In this document: in pieces, positions 42,733 through 53,300 of the stretch
How positions within the stretch are numbered: position 1 is the stretch's first letter
How the letters are laid out: each line of letters opens with the position of its first letter
Origin: CALOCN01 sp942491735
GTDB lineage: Bacteria > Eisenbacteria > RBG-16-71-46 > JABDJR01
Length of the DNA stretch: 64,000 nt
NCBI GenBank assembly: GCA_942491735.1
Contig: CALOCN010000014.1
Coordinates: 2,604,001 to 2,668,000, forward strand
Reading direction: 5' to 3'
The notes under the pieces: generated by a model
Seen by the model: the letters and a program-made list of their open reading frames with translations, nothing else
The model's database searches: none
What the model was told of the DNA's origin: nothing
Position numbers and translations under genes: made by a program

Positions 42733-44226
42733 CTAGAACACCGCATCCACCCGGAGATGGATCCGTCCCTGGGTCACCGATCCCCCCCGGGGCACCGCGT
42801 ACTCGACGCCCAGGATTCCCAACCGATGCGCCTGGCGGACCCCGACCCCGGCCCCCCACAGGAAGCGGTCGAAGAGATCGCGGAACTGTCGTCCGCTTTC
42901 CTGGATGAACGCCACATCGACCAGCCCGTAGATGGCCGAGCCCCGGGTTCCCTGCAGCAGCCGCAGTTCGTTGCGCGAAACAAGGGCGCCCCGGGTCAGG
43001 AACTGATCCTCACGGTACCCACGCACCGAACGCGCCCCCCCGATCTCGTACTGGTCCCACCGGGGAAGCGAGACCTCGGGGGTGTCGAGAAAAAGAAAGG
43101 CCCCTTCGGTCGACACCAGCCAGTTGCGGCCCAGGGGAAGGAAGGCCTCGGCGCCGGCCCGCCAACGGGTGCGGTCGAACCGGACCTCCACCGAGTCCCC
43201 TTCCACCGTCGTGGTCTTGCTGCCCCGATCGCTCTCCGCGCGGAGCAGGAACCCGCGGGTCGGATTGATGGCCGAGTTGCGCGCATCCAGGGTCACCCCG
43301 GCCACGAAGAAACTCTCGGTGGTGCGGGTGTCCCCGGTCGCGTCGCTCCCGGCCGGGATCAGGGTGACCGCCTGGGTTCCCCCCCGCCCGAAACGGAACC
43401 GCCAGTCCCCCCCCCACTGGATGTCGCCCAGGATCTGCCACTTGGTGAACGAGTAGTTGCCCTCGTTGATGTCGTGGCGCAGGAGTCCTTCCAGACCCAC
43501 CGGGACCAGCGGGAGCCAAGGTTCCCGGTAGCGGAGAAAGAAGCGGGTCAGTCCATCGCCGCGGTTCTCCCACTCGACCTGTCCCTCCCGGGCCGTCCCG
43601 GCGATGTTGCGCAGTTCGAGGTCGAGGTAACCGTTCACCCCCGCGTCCCCCGCCCCCAGGAGTCCCCCGAACCGGGTGTAGGCCGGTTCGCTGACCGGTA
43701 CGCTCAGCAACACCGCGTCCGGGTCCAGCCCGGGTTGGATCCGGGGCGTGCCCACCGAATTGAAGAGACCCGAGCGGGCCAGACGTTCGGCGATCACCCG
43801 GTCACGGGTGCCGGTGTACAGGCCGCCGGGACGCACCCCGGCGATCCGCTCCGCGGTGGAGGCCCGGGTGGTCTTGGCCCCCTCCAGAACCAGGGCCTCC
43901 AGACGCGCCTGGACTCCCGGGCTCAGATGAATGATCCCGACGACCCGGCTCCCATCGAGATCGAACGAACCCCCATAGGCCTGGGCGAAGGGATACCCCT
44001 GGGAAGCCAACACCTCGAGCGCCTCTTTCAGTGCCCGATCCAACGACCTGTCCTGCAACAACTTTCCTTCCAGCTCCAGCGACTCGCGAAATCCCAGCGT
44101 GTCGTAGGGCGCATCCGAGACCACGGTGAGACGACCCCAGCGCAGCGCGTCTTCCTGGCCCCACCCCACGCCGGGAACGCCGAGGGCGAGGGCAAGCAGG
44201 AGCAGGAGGCGGGTGACGGGGCGCAT
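42733..44226 (-). CDS. Omp85-superfamily outer-membrane protein (POTRA plus barrel)
   Basis: 497 residues with a signal peptide (LLLLLALALGVPGVGWG). Residues 25-190 form about two POTRA domains, fewer than the five of BamA, and the rest is the 16-strand Omp85 barrel. The lid-loop motif appears as ARSVRGYRED, and the chain ends in a C-terminal Phe (LRVDAVF). It is probably a TamA-like or specialised insertase and not the essential BamA. The start shares one base with the stop of the large outer-membrane protein upstream (TGATG), so the pair is translated together and may cooperate. Confidence 0.82.
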   Translation of the reverse strand: MRPVTRLLLLLALALGVPGVGWGQEDALRWGRLTVVSDAPYDTLGFRESLELEGKLLQDRSLDRALKEALEVLASQGYPFAQAYGGSFDLDGSRVVGIIHLSPGVQARLEALVLEGAKTTRASTAERIAGVRPGGLYTGTRDRVIAERLARSGLFNSVGTPRIQPGLDPDAVLLSVPVSEPAYTRFGGLLGAGDAGVNGYLDLELRNIAGTAREGQVEWENRGDGLTRFFLRYREPWLPLVPVGLEGLLRHDINEGNYSFTKWQILGDIQWGGDWRFRFGRGGTQAVTLIPAGSDATGDTRTTESFFVAGVTLDARNSAINPTRGFLLRAESDRGSKTTTVEGDSVEVRFDRTRWRAGAEAFLPLGRNWLVSTEGAFLFLDTPEVSLPRWDQYEIGGARSVRGYREDQFLTRGALVSRNELRLLQGTRGSAIYGLVDVAFIQESGRQFRDLFDRFLWGAGVGVRQAHRLGILGVEYAVPRGGSVTQGRIHLRVDAVF

Positions 44227-47200
44227 CAGAACGACCCCCGCACTTCGATCCGGCTCTCGAAGACCCGGTCGAGCCCCTCCGGCTCGTTCACCGCGACGAC
44301 CCCGGTCAGGACGATGCTCTGGTGGAGTCGCAGTTCCCCCACGAAATCCAGACGCTGCCCGGGCACCAGGGACGGCGCCCCGGGCCCCCGGGTCCCGGTG
44401 AACCCGGTGAGGGAGGTCAACCGCGTGAGCCCATAGCGCAGGTCGACCCGCCCCTTGCCGGCCAACGACCAGTGCAGGCGGGGACGGAATGTCCAACCCA
44501 CCGCTTCCCGATCCTCGCCGAACTCCCGACTGTAGGTGAGCTCGGCCGAAGCGCGCCCGCGTCCCCCGAGGGCGGTCAAGGCGCGTCCGCCGCGGCCGGT
44601 GGCGGCCCGACGCTCGGTTTCCTGCAGGAAGACAGCCCCTCCGGTGACCCCCACCCCTTCCGCCCGGAAGGTGAGGGTGCCCTCCAGTTCCGCGTCCCAT
44701 CCGGGAGCGGGGTTGGATCGGAGGGTCGCCGCGTAGATGCTCTCGCTCCGCTCCTCGACCAGACGCTCCTCCTCGGATTGTTGCGGGTTCTGAACCAGGC
44801 TCTCGATCCGCTCCTGACGCAGTCGCAGACCCAGCTTGCGCGCGCGCGGGAACAGTTCGAGGATCTGCCGCTGGTTGATGCGACCGTCCACCGTGGTCTC
44901 GGGGTTGAGATAGGAGTCCGGATCGAGAAAGACCCGGGGCGTGACCAGCGGAAGCAGCGAGGCCTCGGTGAGGTTGAAGTAGCCCTCCCAGGAGAACACC
45001 CGCAGGATACCCGGCACGCCGACCTCCGGCCCGGGAGGGGACCAGCGCAGCCGCGTGGAAAGCCGCGCCGACCCGGTGAGGGTCTCGTCCGAGGGCGGTC
45101 CGTAGACGACGTCGTATCCCCCGCCGGGCCCGACATAGTTTCCGAACTGATCGAAGTAACCGGTTCCATCCTCCACCGGCACAATGGACTTGGTGCGTCG
45201 GCGAAGGCCCACCGTCCCCAGGTCCGCGGTCACCAGCGCCGACCAGGCGCCCCGCCCGGCATTGTGTCGCAGGTCGAGGCGACCCGAATCCCTGCGCTGG
45301 GGACCGGCTCCCTCGTCCACCCGGCGCGCCTCGTAGCGGAACAACCCGGAGAGGTGCCGCCCGCGGCCCTCGACGGTCCCGAACAGGGTCCAGGCGTCAC
45401 GGACCTGCACCCAGTCCGGATCGGCGCCCATGCTCAACGAGTCGTCCAGACGCCGGCCCCCGCCGATCTCGGCCTCGATGGACCCACTGGCCAGGGGAAA
45501 GAGAAGACCCGTGTTCCACTCCCGATGCCGTTCGCCGTCCCCGGCCGCGCGGCGACGCTCCTCGTGCAGACCGTTGACCCGCGGCTGCACCGACCAGCGC
45601 CGCAGGGTCAGATCGCCCCGCTTGCGATCCAGGGACCCGGACCTCCCCGATACGTCGTCGGAGGTGGTGATCCACCCCACCGCGCTGGCCACCCAGGCGT
45701 CGGTGTAGTGCACGCTCTGGATCTGACGCACGGCCTGGAAGGTGTCGGCCAGGGCCAGCCGTCCCACCTCGGCCCGCCACGTCAACCGGTCACCCCAGCG
45801 CGTATCCAGCGCCCCTTCGAGCAGATTCTCGTCCCCGATGGTCTCGGTGCCGGTCAGGTTCCAGTCACGACCGTAGAACGAACTACGAAACCGGGTGGGG
45901 CTCATGAAGTCGGGCGTCACCCGCCGCACCCGCACCTCGGGAGACACGGTGATCCCCGGGGCGACCGCGATCCCGGTCAGGCTCGCCTGGCCCATGAGCG
46001 CCTGCCCCTGGTTGTCCTCGTCGTGGATGTCCGAGAGGACGTTCCCGTCGTTGTTGGATGCCGCCCCCTCGACGAACGCGGTCCCGCGCTCCCCCTTCAT
46101 CTCCCATCGCAGATCGGTGATCTGCCGTCGCTCGGGGGCGGGGAGATCCCGGGACGGGGTATACGTGCCTTCCCCGTCACCGACAAACCGGTAGACCACC
46201 CGCGCGCTCCCGAACTCGTCGTCCGGATCGTAGTCCCCCTTGCCCTCCCCCACGTCGACAAAGGCCACCTCGTAGTCCCCGGTTCCTTCGACCCAGACAA
46301 AGATCTCCTGCCCGGTGGCCGGGTCCACCACCAGCTCGTAGTCCCGTTGTCCGTCCCCCACGTAGCGGGTGCCGCCGTCCACCGTAGCCGAGTCCCCCAG
46401 CGCGGCCAGTTGCAACTGCTCCTCCGGAGTCAGCTCCCCCCCCACCGCGTTGTCCGGATCGTCCCCCTCCACGAAGTACCCGGCCTGCAGTGTTCCGAAG
46501 GAACCCATCCGCATCGCCTGGGCCCCGGCAAAGGTGACCTGTCGCCGGTAGCGCCCGGTGACGTACTGGTAGTCGATGGTGATCTCGGAGTTCGCGGTGA
46601 TGACCCGCCGACTGGTGAAGGTGACCTCGCCGCGGGAGTAGTTGATGATGTAGTCCTCCTCCTCGCCGCGTCGCAACTCCAGCCCCCCCAGCCATACCCG
46701 CTCCGATCCGGCCACGATGGCAATGTCCTGGATGTCGCTGCGGGTGGTGAGCACGTACGGCCCCTGCTTCCCATCCACGCCGAACAGGCTGACCGTGGCG
46801 TACTCCCCCTTCGCCGAGGCCACCGCCGCCTTGCCCCGCACGCTCCCCCACATGGCCTCGCCGGTGAACCCCTCCAGTTGCCGGTCGACCTGGAGAAAGG
46901 TCATGTCGGTCACGGCGAGACCGACGTCGCCGAGACTCGCCGCCGCGGTGGGGGATCGGATCTCCACCAGCACCCGGTCGAGTTCCGCGAGCTCGGCCGT
47001 GTTCCCCTCCGGCTGGAAGGGCACGTCCTGGTCCGAGAGAATGGCGAGCAGGGTGACCTCCGGGGTCACGTTGCCGGTGAGGCGAAGGTCGAGGCTCTGG
47101 CTCAGCTTCATGTCGCGGCGGTTGCCCACCTCGATCCCGAAGGTCTTGCTTCCCGAGAACTCGAGCCCCTCGGTCACTTCCCCCGAGGTGAAGGGAACCG

Positions 47201-47645
47201 GAGCCTGGTCCGGTTCCTCGACCGGGGCACTCCTCCCGGCCTGCCGGCGATGGGGGTCCTCCTGGAGTTGGACCACACCGGCCAGCTCCACCGGAAGCGC
47301 CCGGTAGCTCACGATCAGCGTGCGCCCCGCGCCCAGGGTGTCCGGCGTGAGGAGGGTGAGGCAACCGGCGTCGGCATCGAGCAGGTACTCGAGCCCCGCT
47401 CTCCACCGGCGTCCGCTCTCGCTAACGCTCAGGGTGGAGGCGAAGACGAAGGGCCGGCCGAGACAGACCGCCAGCTCCCCGGGCGAGACGCCGAGGGTGT
47501 CCTGGCGGACCGGCGCCCGGGTGAGCACCCGGGTGACGTCGGCGGGTTCCCCGGGGTCACCGGCCGCGGAGCGGGGGAACAGGCCGAACAGCCCGGCCAC
47601 GAGGAGGAGGGAAAGGATGCAGACCCTGTCACCGAGGCGCGGCAC
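44226..47645 (-). CDS. large outer-membrane beta-strand protein of unknown function
   Basis: 1139 residues with a signal peptide (ILSLLLVAGLFGLFPRSAAG). About residues 160-370 contain a conserved core (SGSKTFGIEVGNRRDMKLSQ, IVAGSERVWLGGLELRRGEE, YIINYSRGEVTFTSRRVI). I recognise this core from large outer-membrane proteins of FCB-group genomes; it has no experimentally known function. The last 600 residues alternate polar and hydrophobic strands and end in Phe, as expected for an outer-membrane barrel. SprA of type IX secretion is much longer, so I do not call it SprA. GTG start, preceded within 2 bases by the propeller stop. Confidence 0.7.
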   Translation of the reverse strand: MPRLGDRVCILSLLLVAGLFGLFPRSAAGDPGEPADVTRVLTRAPVRQDTLGVSPGELAVCLGRPFVFASTLSVSESGRRWRAGLEYLLDADAGCLTLLTPDTLGAGRTLIVSYRALPVELAGVVQLQEDPHRRQAGRSAPVEEPDQAPVPFTSGEVTEGLEFSGSKTFGIEVGNRRDMKLSQSLDLRLTGNVTPEVTLLAILSDQDVPFQPEGNTAELAELDRVLVEIRSPTAAASLGDVGLAVTDMTFLQVDRQLEGFTGEAMWGSVRGKAAVASAKGEYATVSLFGVDGKQGPYVLTTRSDIQDIAIVAGSERVWLGGLELRRGEEEDYIINYSRGEVTFTSRRVITANSEITIDYQYVTGRYRRQVTFAGAQAMRMGSFGTLQAGYFVEGDDPDNAVGGELTPEEQLQLAALGDSATVDGGTRYVGDGQRDYELVVDPATGQEIFVWVEGTGDYEVAFVDVGEGKGDYDPDDEFGSARVVYRFVGDGEGTYTPSRDLPAPERRQITDLRWEMKGERGTAFVEGAASNNDGNVLSDIHDEDNQGQALMGQASLTGIAVAPGITVSPEVRVRRVTPDFMSPTRFRSSFYGRDWNLTGTETIGDENLLEGALDTRWGDRLTWRAEVGRLALADTFQAVRQIQSVHYTDAWVASAVGWITTSDDVSGRSGSLDRKRGDLTLRRWSVQPRVNGLHEERRRAAGDGERHREWNTGLLFPLASGSIEAEIGGGRRLDDSLSMGADPDWVQVRDAWTLFGTVEGRGRHLSGLFRYEARRVDEGAGPQRRDSGRLDLRHNAGRGAWSALVTADLGTVGLRRRTKSIVPVEDGTGYFDQFGNYVGPGGGYDVVYGPPSDETLTGSARLSTRLRWSPPGPEVGVPGILRVFSWEGYFNLTEASLLPLVTPRVFLDPDSYLNPETTVDGRINQRQILELFPRARKLGLRLRQERIESLVQNPQQSEEERLVEERSESIYAATLRSNPAPGWDAELEGTLTFRAEGVGVTGGAVFLQETERRAATGRGGRALTALGGRGRASAELTYSREFGEDREAVGWTFRPRLHWSLAGKGRVDLRYGLTRLTSLTGFTGTRGPGAPSLVPGQRLDFVGELRLHQSIVLTGVVAVNEPEGLDRVFESRIEVRGSF

Positions 47646-47646
47646 G

Positions 47647-48573
47647 CTACTTCACCCGACGCGTGAGCTGCAGCACCCGGCCCGAGCACCCCTCCCCCAC
47701 CAGGAGGGTCGTCCTGTCCCCGGCCAGGGCACGGGTGGCGTACGGTTGGTCCCCGCAGAGCGCGGACTTCGGCATCTTCCACTGGTCGATGGTGGCCAGA
47801 TCGCGATCCAGGACATGCACTTCGTCCCCGAAGCTCACCGCATAGCGGCGATCCTCCAGGACGGTCACCCCGCGCGGCGACGTGGCGAGGGGGCGCACGG
47901 CCAGGACCTCGCCGAAGGCATCGACGAGCACCAGACGCGAGTTGCCCACATCGGCGATCAGGAACGGAGGGGCCTTGCCCACCGCCACCGCCCCCGGATG
48001 CCGCCAGGACCCCGGGCGCTCGCCGGTCTGTCCCCACACCCCGAGAAAGGTCCAGCCCGGACCGAACTCGAGCAGCCGGTCCCCCAGTTGATCGGTGATC
48101 ACCGCCCGGCCGGTGCGGTCCACCGCGAGCCCGGCGGGGTCGATGCCCCCCAGGGCCTCGTCGGAAGCGAGTTGCTCCAGGTCGACGGCGATCCCGAGAT
48201 AGTTGCCGCGGAAGTCGTACTGGTGCACCACCCGACCCGGACCGTCCAGGACATAGAACGACAAACCGGGGGCCGAGGAAACCGCGGTCCACTCGATGGG
48301 AACCGTACCCGGCGCGGGCAGGCGATGGGGAGCGGAACCGGGGGTGGCCAGCTGGAAGATCCGGTTCTGGTACCGCTCCGCGATGACGATCTCGCCGTTG
48401 GTGAGACGCAACACGCCGACCGGATACCAGGAGTCCGCGGGGGGGCTATCCGGCCACCAGGTGGCCGGCGTGACCGCGGGCGTCGTCACCGGTCCCTGCG
48501 CCGGGGGGGGCACGTTGGGGGCGGCCATCCCCAGCGTGGCCACCGCGAGAAGCAGCAGGGCTCCCCGCACCAT
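47647..48573 (-). CDS. secreted beta-propeller (NHL-like) protein
   Basis: 308 residues with a signal peptide (ALLLLAVATLGMAA). The body consists of repeats of the type GGIDPAGLAVDRTGRAVITDQLGD and HPGAVAVGKAPPFLIADVGNSRLVLVD, typical of six-bladed NHL/SMP-30-like propellers. The likely role is protein-protein contact in the periplasm or at the surface. The ATG at 48571-48573 follows GGAGG closely; the next codon is GTG and could also start. It lies in the same operon as the outer-membrane proteins downstream. Confidence 0.72.
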   Translation of the reverse strand: MVRGALLLLAVATLGMAAPNVPPPAQGPVTTPAVTPATWWPDSPPADSWYPVGVLRLTNGEIVIAERYQNRIFQLATPGSAPHRLPAPGTVPIEWTAVSSAPGLSFYVLDGPGRVVHQYDFRGNYLGIAVDLEQLASDEALGGIDPAGLAVDRTGRAVITDQLGDRLLEFGPGWTFLGVWGQTGERPGSWRHPGAVAVGKAPPFLIADVGNSRLVLVDAFGEVLAVRPLATSPRGVTVLEDRRYAVSFGDEVHVLDRDLATIDQWKMPKSALCGDQPYATRALAGDRTTLLVGEGCSGRVLQLTRRVK

Positions 48574-48589
48574 CCCCTCCGGGGCCGGT

Positions 48590-49411
48590 CTAGAACGCCC
48601 GGGAGAGGACGACGTTGGCACCCGGTCCCCGCGCGTCCGCGTCGAGGCTCCAGGAGAGCGTGGTTTCATTCTCGAGGTTCTTGTTCATCTTCGCGCTCAG
48701 GATGCCCACGTCGAGCACGGAGAGAAGCCGGTTGGCCAACAGGAGGCCGAGGGTGAGGTCCGCGGTATGGTACGAGTCGAGACTGGACTGGCGCATGCTC
48801 TGGTAGCGAGCGAGGTCCGAGGTGGAATCCCAGAGCCACGCGTCGTCCCCGGTGTAGGCATTCTCGTTGAAGTACTCCTCCTGGGCCTCCCGATCCGTGG
48901 GATAGATCAGCCGCGCCTCCCGGCGCACCTGCTCGTTGGCGCTGAAAGGACCGTCCGCCCCGATATAGTTGCCGATGGTACGGTAGTAGTCCGAGTCATC
49001 GCGGGGATCCACGCCGGCATGGATCTGGGCAAACTCCTTGTACTGGGTCTGACGGTGGTTCCCGTCTCCCTGGGACACGAAGTAGGTGGTCCACAACGCG
49101 CCCTCCACCACGAAGAACCCGGTGGCCCGTCCCTTGGATCCCAGGTAGTACTCCCCCAGTCCGGGGAGGATCAACGAGTAGAGCATGGCCAGCTTGCCGT
49201 TCTTGGGCTTCGTCTCTCCCAGGCCCTGCGGCTCCAGGGTCGGGTCCTGCGACTGCACCGAGGCCAGCACGGCGGTGGCGTCGTAGACCCGTCCTTCGGT
49301 CCACAGACCGGCCCGGGAGCCGGGATCCGCTGCGGCACCCGCCGCGACGGCGCCGAGCCCGGCCGCGAGAAGGATCGACGTCAAGGAACGATGGATTCGC
49401 CAGCTCTTCAC
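48590..49411 (-). CDS. DUF5683-like protein, copy B
   Basis: 273 residues with a signal peptide, then a short N-terminal extension and two hydrophobic segments. The segment LYSLILPGLGEYYLGSKGRATGF matches the family motif L-P-G-x-G-(Q/E)-Y-Y. The C-terminal strand-rich part ends in Phe (NVVLSRAF). The function of the family is unknown. GTG start at 49409-49411, with AAGGAGT about 12 bases upstream, which is a long spacing. It is a distant paralogue of the gene immediately upstream. Confidence 0.68.
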   Translation of the reverse strand: MKSWRIHRSLTSILLAAGLGAVAAGAAADPGSRAGLWTEGRVYDATAVLASVQSQDPTLEPQGLGETKPKNGKLAMLYSLILPGLGEYYLGSKGRATGFFVVEGALWTTYFVSQGDGNHRQTQYKEFAQIHAGVDPRDDSDYYRTIGNYIGADGPFSANEQVRREARLIYPTDREAQEEYFNENAYTGDDAWLWDSTSDLARYQSMRQSSLDSYHTADLTLGLLLANRLLSVLDVGILSAKMNKNLENETTLSWSLDADARGPGANVVLSRAF

Positions 49412-49425
49412 GGTATCTGGACTCC

Positions 49426-50274
49426 TTAGAATCGTTGGTCCACGCGAACGCGCAACGCAACGCCACCCCGGGCGGGTTGCACCCGCCAGTTCCACGAAAG
49501 CTCCGGCTCGTTGGCCTTGGCCTGCTTGTGACGGTCGGCCGAGACCTTGGCCGCGTCGACCGCACTCACCACGTGGTTCAGAAAGATCACCGTCCCGGCG
49601 ATCCGGGACGCACCGTACAGGTCGTCGGCGTCCTGCTGCTTGCCCACGTAGGCCGAGCGGTTGCCCTGCTCGTCCCAGCCGCAGGCGTAGACATCGTTGC
49701 GGCCGATCTCGTCGAGAAACGCCTCGCGGTTCTCCTCGGCCAACATCGCCAACTCCTCGCTCTCCTGCTCGAAATCCACCGGTCCCAGCCCGTCACCGCA
49801 ATTCACCACGGTTGCATACCGTTCCCAATCCCAGTGCGCCTCGGCGAACCGGGAGTAGTCCTGTTCCGCCTGATCCCCGGCGCTGTCCAGGGCGAAGTAG
49901 GCGAACCAGGAAGCCACCTCGACCCCGAGATAGATCCAGCCCCGGTTCTTCTTCTGGGCCAGCTGGCCCGATCCGGGAATCACCGCCGACATGAGTCCCG
50001 CCACGAACGGCTTGGGCCCGGTCGGTGGCGGGTCCGCCGGCGTCTGCCAGGCCAGGCCGGCCAGGACGGTGGCGGTCGGGTCCGCTTCGGCCAACAGCGC
50101 CTCCGCGGAAACCCCGCGGAGCTCGGCATACAGCCGGGACGTATCCACCGGGGGCTCTGCACCGGCGGGAATCGCCCCCAGGAGCAGGGCCACCACACCG
50201 GTTAGTACCCGCACCCCCACGCCTGGGTTCCGCTGCGGGAGCCGGACCGCACGCTTGCCGAAAAGGGTCGTCAC
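49426..50274 (-). CDS. DUF5683-like protein, copy A
   Basis: 282 residues: signal peptide (VLTGVVALLLGAIPAGA), then LMSAVIPGSGQLAQKKNRGWIYLGVE, the same P-G-x-G-Q motif followed by a membrane segment. It ends in RVRVDQRF, a C-terminal Phe like copy B. I prefer the GTG at 50272-50274 because GGGGGAGG lies 6 bases upstream; an ATG at 50304 overlaps the M6 peptidase stop as ATGA and is also possible. Family function unknown; the pair may be periplasmic faces of one complex. Confidence 0.68.
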   Translation of the reverse strand: MTTLFGKRAVRLPQRNPGVGVRVLTGVVALLLGAIPAGAEPPVDTSRLYAELRGVSAEALLAEADPTATVLAGLAWQTPADPPPTGPKPFVAGLMSAVIPGSGQLAQKKNRGWIYLGVEVASWFAYFALDSAGDQAEQDYSRFAEAHWDWERYATVVNCGDGLGPVDFEQESEELAMLAEENREAFLDEIGRNDVYACGWDEQGNRSAYVGKQQDADDLYGASRIAGTVIFLNHVVSAVDAAKVSADRHKQAKANEPELSWNWRVQPARGGVALRVRVDQRF

Positions 50275-50300
50275 GGGTTTCCTCCCCCTCGTTGTCGGGA

Positions 50301-53300
50301 TCATCGCAGGACCGCCACCCGGGCCATGGTCACCGAGCCGCCCGAGTCGCCCGTGCGCTCCAGTCGGCAGAAATAGAGCCCGGGGGCGACATCGCGGATG
50401 TCCCATTGCACCGCATTCTCGCCCGCGTGGGAGCCGGTCCCGGCTCCTCCCAGGAGCCGCGCGTCGGTCAGCTCGCGTCCGTTCACGTCGTAGATACGCA
50501 GCGATCCGGATTCCCCCCCCACCAGGTGGTAGCGGATCTGGACCGCGTCGCCATGCGCCGGGTTGGGATACACGATGAGTTCCTGGCCATCCAGGTCCGG
50601 TTGACCGGGTCGACTCTCGTCCACCCCGTTCTGGACGTTGCCCCCCTCGGGGCGCCCCCCCGGAAAACGCCAGTCGCCGCTGCGACCCACGGATCCGGGG
50701 AACCGGGTGGCCAGCAACACGCCTTCCTCGGCGGCGGCAAACCAGGTCAACTCCCCTTCCTCGTTCAGATCGTCGAGGAACGCGCCGGCGATACGGAACG
50801 GCCCCATGGAACGCGGGAAGTCGGCCAGGACCCGACCTCCCCCCGTGAACCCATGGAACAGGCCGAACCCGCCCAACACCAGGACATCCAGCCCCGGCTC
50901 GCCATCGAGGTCGGCCACCTTGAGATCCCGCAGCGGCGTCTGCACCGTCCGCGGCCAACCGAAAGTCGGCGACCCGCGACCGTTGAAGGCCGCGATCGTC
51001 CCATCCACCAGACCCAGCACCAGTTCGTGTCGCCCGTCCCCATCGATATCCGCGGCCGCCGGCTCCAGAGCGACCGCTGCCTCCAGGGCCCAGCGGGCCA
51101 CCACCCCATCCAGCGGATTGAGCACCGCGACCGAGTCGTCGGTCACGATGACCAACTCCATCGGATCGTCGTCCTCGAGATCGGTCGAGAACCGCCCGGC
51201 GATCAGGTGTCGAATGTCGGACCCCATCCGGACCACGGGGAGGTTGGGCACGGTGGTGGCAAGGCTTGGATCGACCGGGAAGAGCTCGAGCACGCCCCCC
51301 TCGAAGGCCCCGGCCAGCAGGTCGACCTCCCCGGTTCCACCCTGCGGGAGCAGGACCGGAGCGAGGGTCATGCGGACATCCGAGGCCACCCGCGCCGTCT
51401 GCAGGACCCCCTCGGGCGACTCCAGGGTGCGGGTGACCATCCCCCCCAGCGCTCCGTGCGCGATCAGGGACGGCCCGTCGGGATCGACCGGATCCAGCAG
51501 AATGGGACCGGTGCTGGCCAGGTGCGTGTTCAGGCGACCCAGCCGCGGAGTGAAGGCGCTGTCCCACACGTGGACCTGTCCGTTGTTGTCGGCCAGGGCA
51601 AACACGGTCTCGATCCGGCCGCCGGTGGCGATGCGGAACCGAGCCGAGGTGACGAATCCATCGAGGGGCCGGTTGAGAAGGAGTTCGAGGAGGTCCGCGG
51701 AGACCGGCGTGCCGTCGGCCTTGGCCGCGGCCAATCCCCAGCGGGGTCGGGGCACGTCCGAGGTCTCCACCCGGGTCACGAAAACGAACTCCGCCGCCGG
51801 ATCCCCGTCGATGTTGGCCCGGGTCACCGCCTCCGGGGTGACCTGGACGTCCGCGTTCTGGAGCAGCGGCACCGGCCATCCGGCGCGCGCCAGGGGACGC
51901 TCCACCGCCACCGTCACCCGACGGGCCAGCGGTTCGGCGTCCAGGGTGACCCGGATCCCCGAGTAGGTGGCGTCGTTGGCCGCGCTCCCGGGAACCGTGG
52001 TGGGCAGGAACTCCGTGTTGTTGCCGTTGAAGAACGCATCCTCGACCCGCCCCAGGTTGAAGCGTCCCTGATCCCACACCCCGTCCGCCTCTTCCAGGGC
52101 GACCCCGCGGAAGAACACACCCTGGTTGACCTGTCCCCGATCCGACATGGCGGGAATGACCAGCTTGTCGTCGATGTGCCAGATCAGCACACCGCCCCCC
52201 TCCTCGGGGTCCTCGAAATCGTCCCGGTCGAGGTCCCGCGCCGGCAACAGCGCGTCGTACTCGTAGCGTCCGCCTTCGCCGGGTTGATCCTCGGGATCCA
52301 CCGGTCCGAACAGGACCCCGGTCTCCTCGTCGGCCTGAATGGAAATGCGCTTGTTCCCGTCGAGATCCATGGCCCGGTTCTCGATGAGGAAGTACTCGAA
52401 CACGTCGAGCTGGGCGAGCAGGATGTTGGGCCCCACCTGGACCGCATCGAGCGTTCCGTCCCAGGTCTCCTCGACCCGCATGGGGTTCACCCGGGGGAAT
52501 GCCTGGAGCTTGCTCCACGGATCCAGACTGGAAGGCAACGCCCCGTCCACGAACACCGCTTCCAGGCAGTTGTCCTCGTCGTCGACCTCGCCGCACAGGA
52601 TGGCGCCGATGTTGTCGCCGGAATCCATGAGGCTGAAGTAGCCCACCTGGGGCAGTCCATTGAAGATGTCGTAGAGGTCCGGCAGACCCAGGATGTGTCC
52701 GGACTCGTGTGCATAGACCCCGTTGAGGGCGGCAACCCGTCCGTCCTGGCTCGCGAACTCCGGCACCACCATGACCCGATTGATCCGGGTCCCGTCGCCG
52801 GTGATGACCGCGTCTTCCTCCGCGAGAAGAATATTGAAGGAGGGGATGTCGTACGGGGAGTCCCGGTTGATATCCCCCTGGACATCGGCTCCGGCGTGGA
52901 TGAGCACGAAGCCACCGAAGGCGCTGAAGTCGATCTCCCCGCTGGCGTCCGCGGTCGCCACCGCGTCTTCCACCAACCGGGTCGCCTGGTCGAGGATCCG
53001 ATCCGACTGGGCCACCACCCAGGGTCCGTAATCCCCCATGTCGCTCAGGGAGTACGCCGACTCCGGCTCCAGGGGAAACACCGTGAACTCCAGGTGGAGG
53101 GTGCCGTAGGACTGCCCCTCGTAGTAGCGACGCAGGGCTTCGGCGTGGGTCTCGAAGAAGTTGCGGTCGTGGGGAGGCGAGTCGACCGGGGCGGTGATCC
53201 CGGTCCGCAGGTCGAACTTTCCGTTCCCGGTGGTGGAATCCCCCTTCGCATCGGTGGCGAAGTCGAAACGCATCATGGCGATCCGCAGGGTGTCCGGGGC

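Noticed and set aside
44226..47645. Calling the 1139-residue outer-membrane protein SprA
   Set aside because: SprA is about twice as long and its typical repeats were not recognised; the name would over-reach.
44322..47666. Plus-strand open frame of about 1100 codons opposite the large outer-membrane protein
   Set aside because: Same pattern as other shadows; the minus-strand gene has a signal peptide, family core and terminal Phe.
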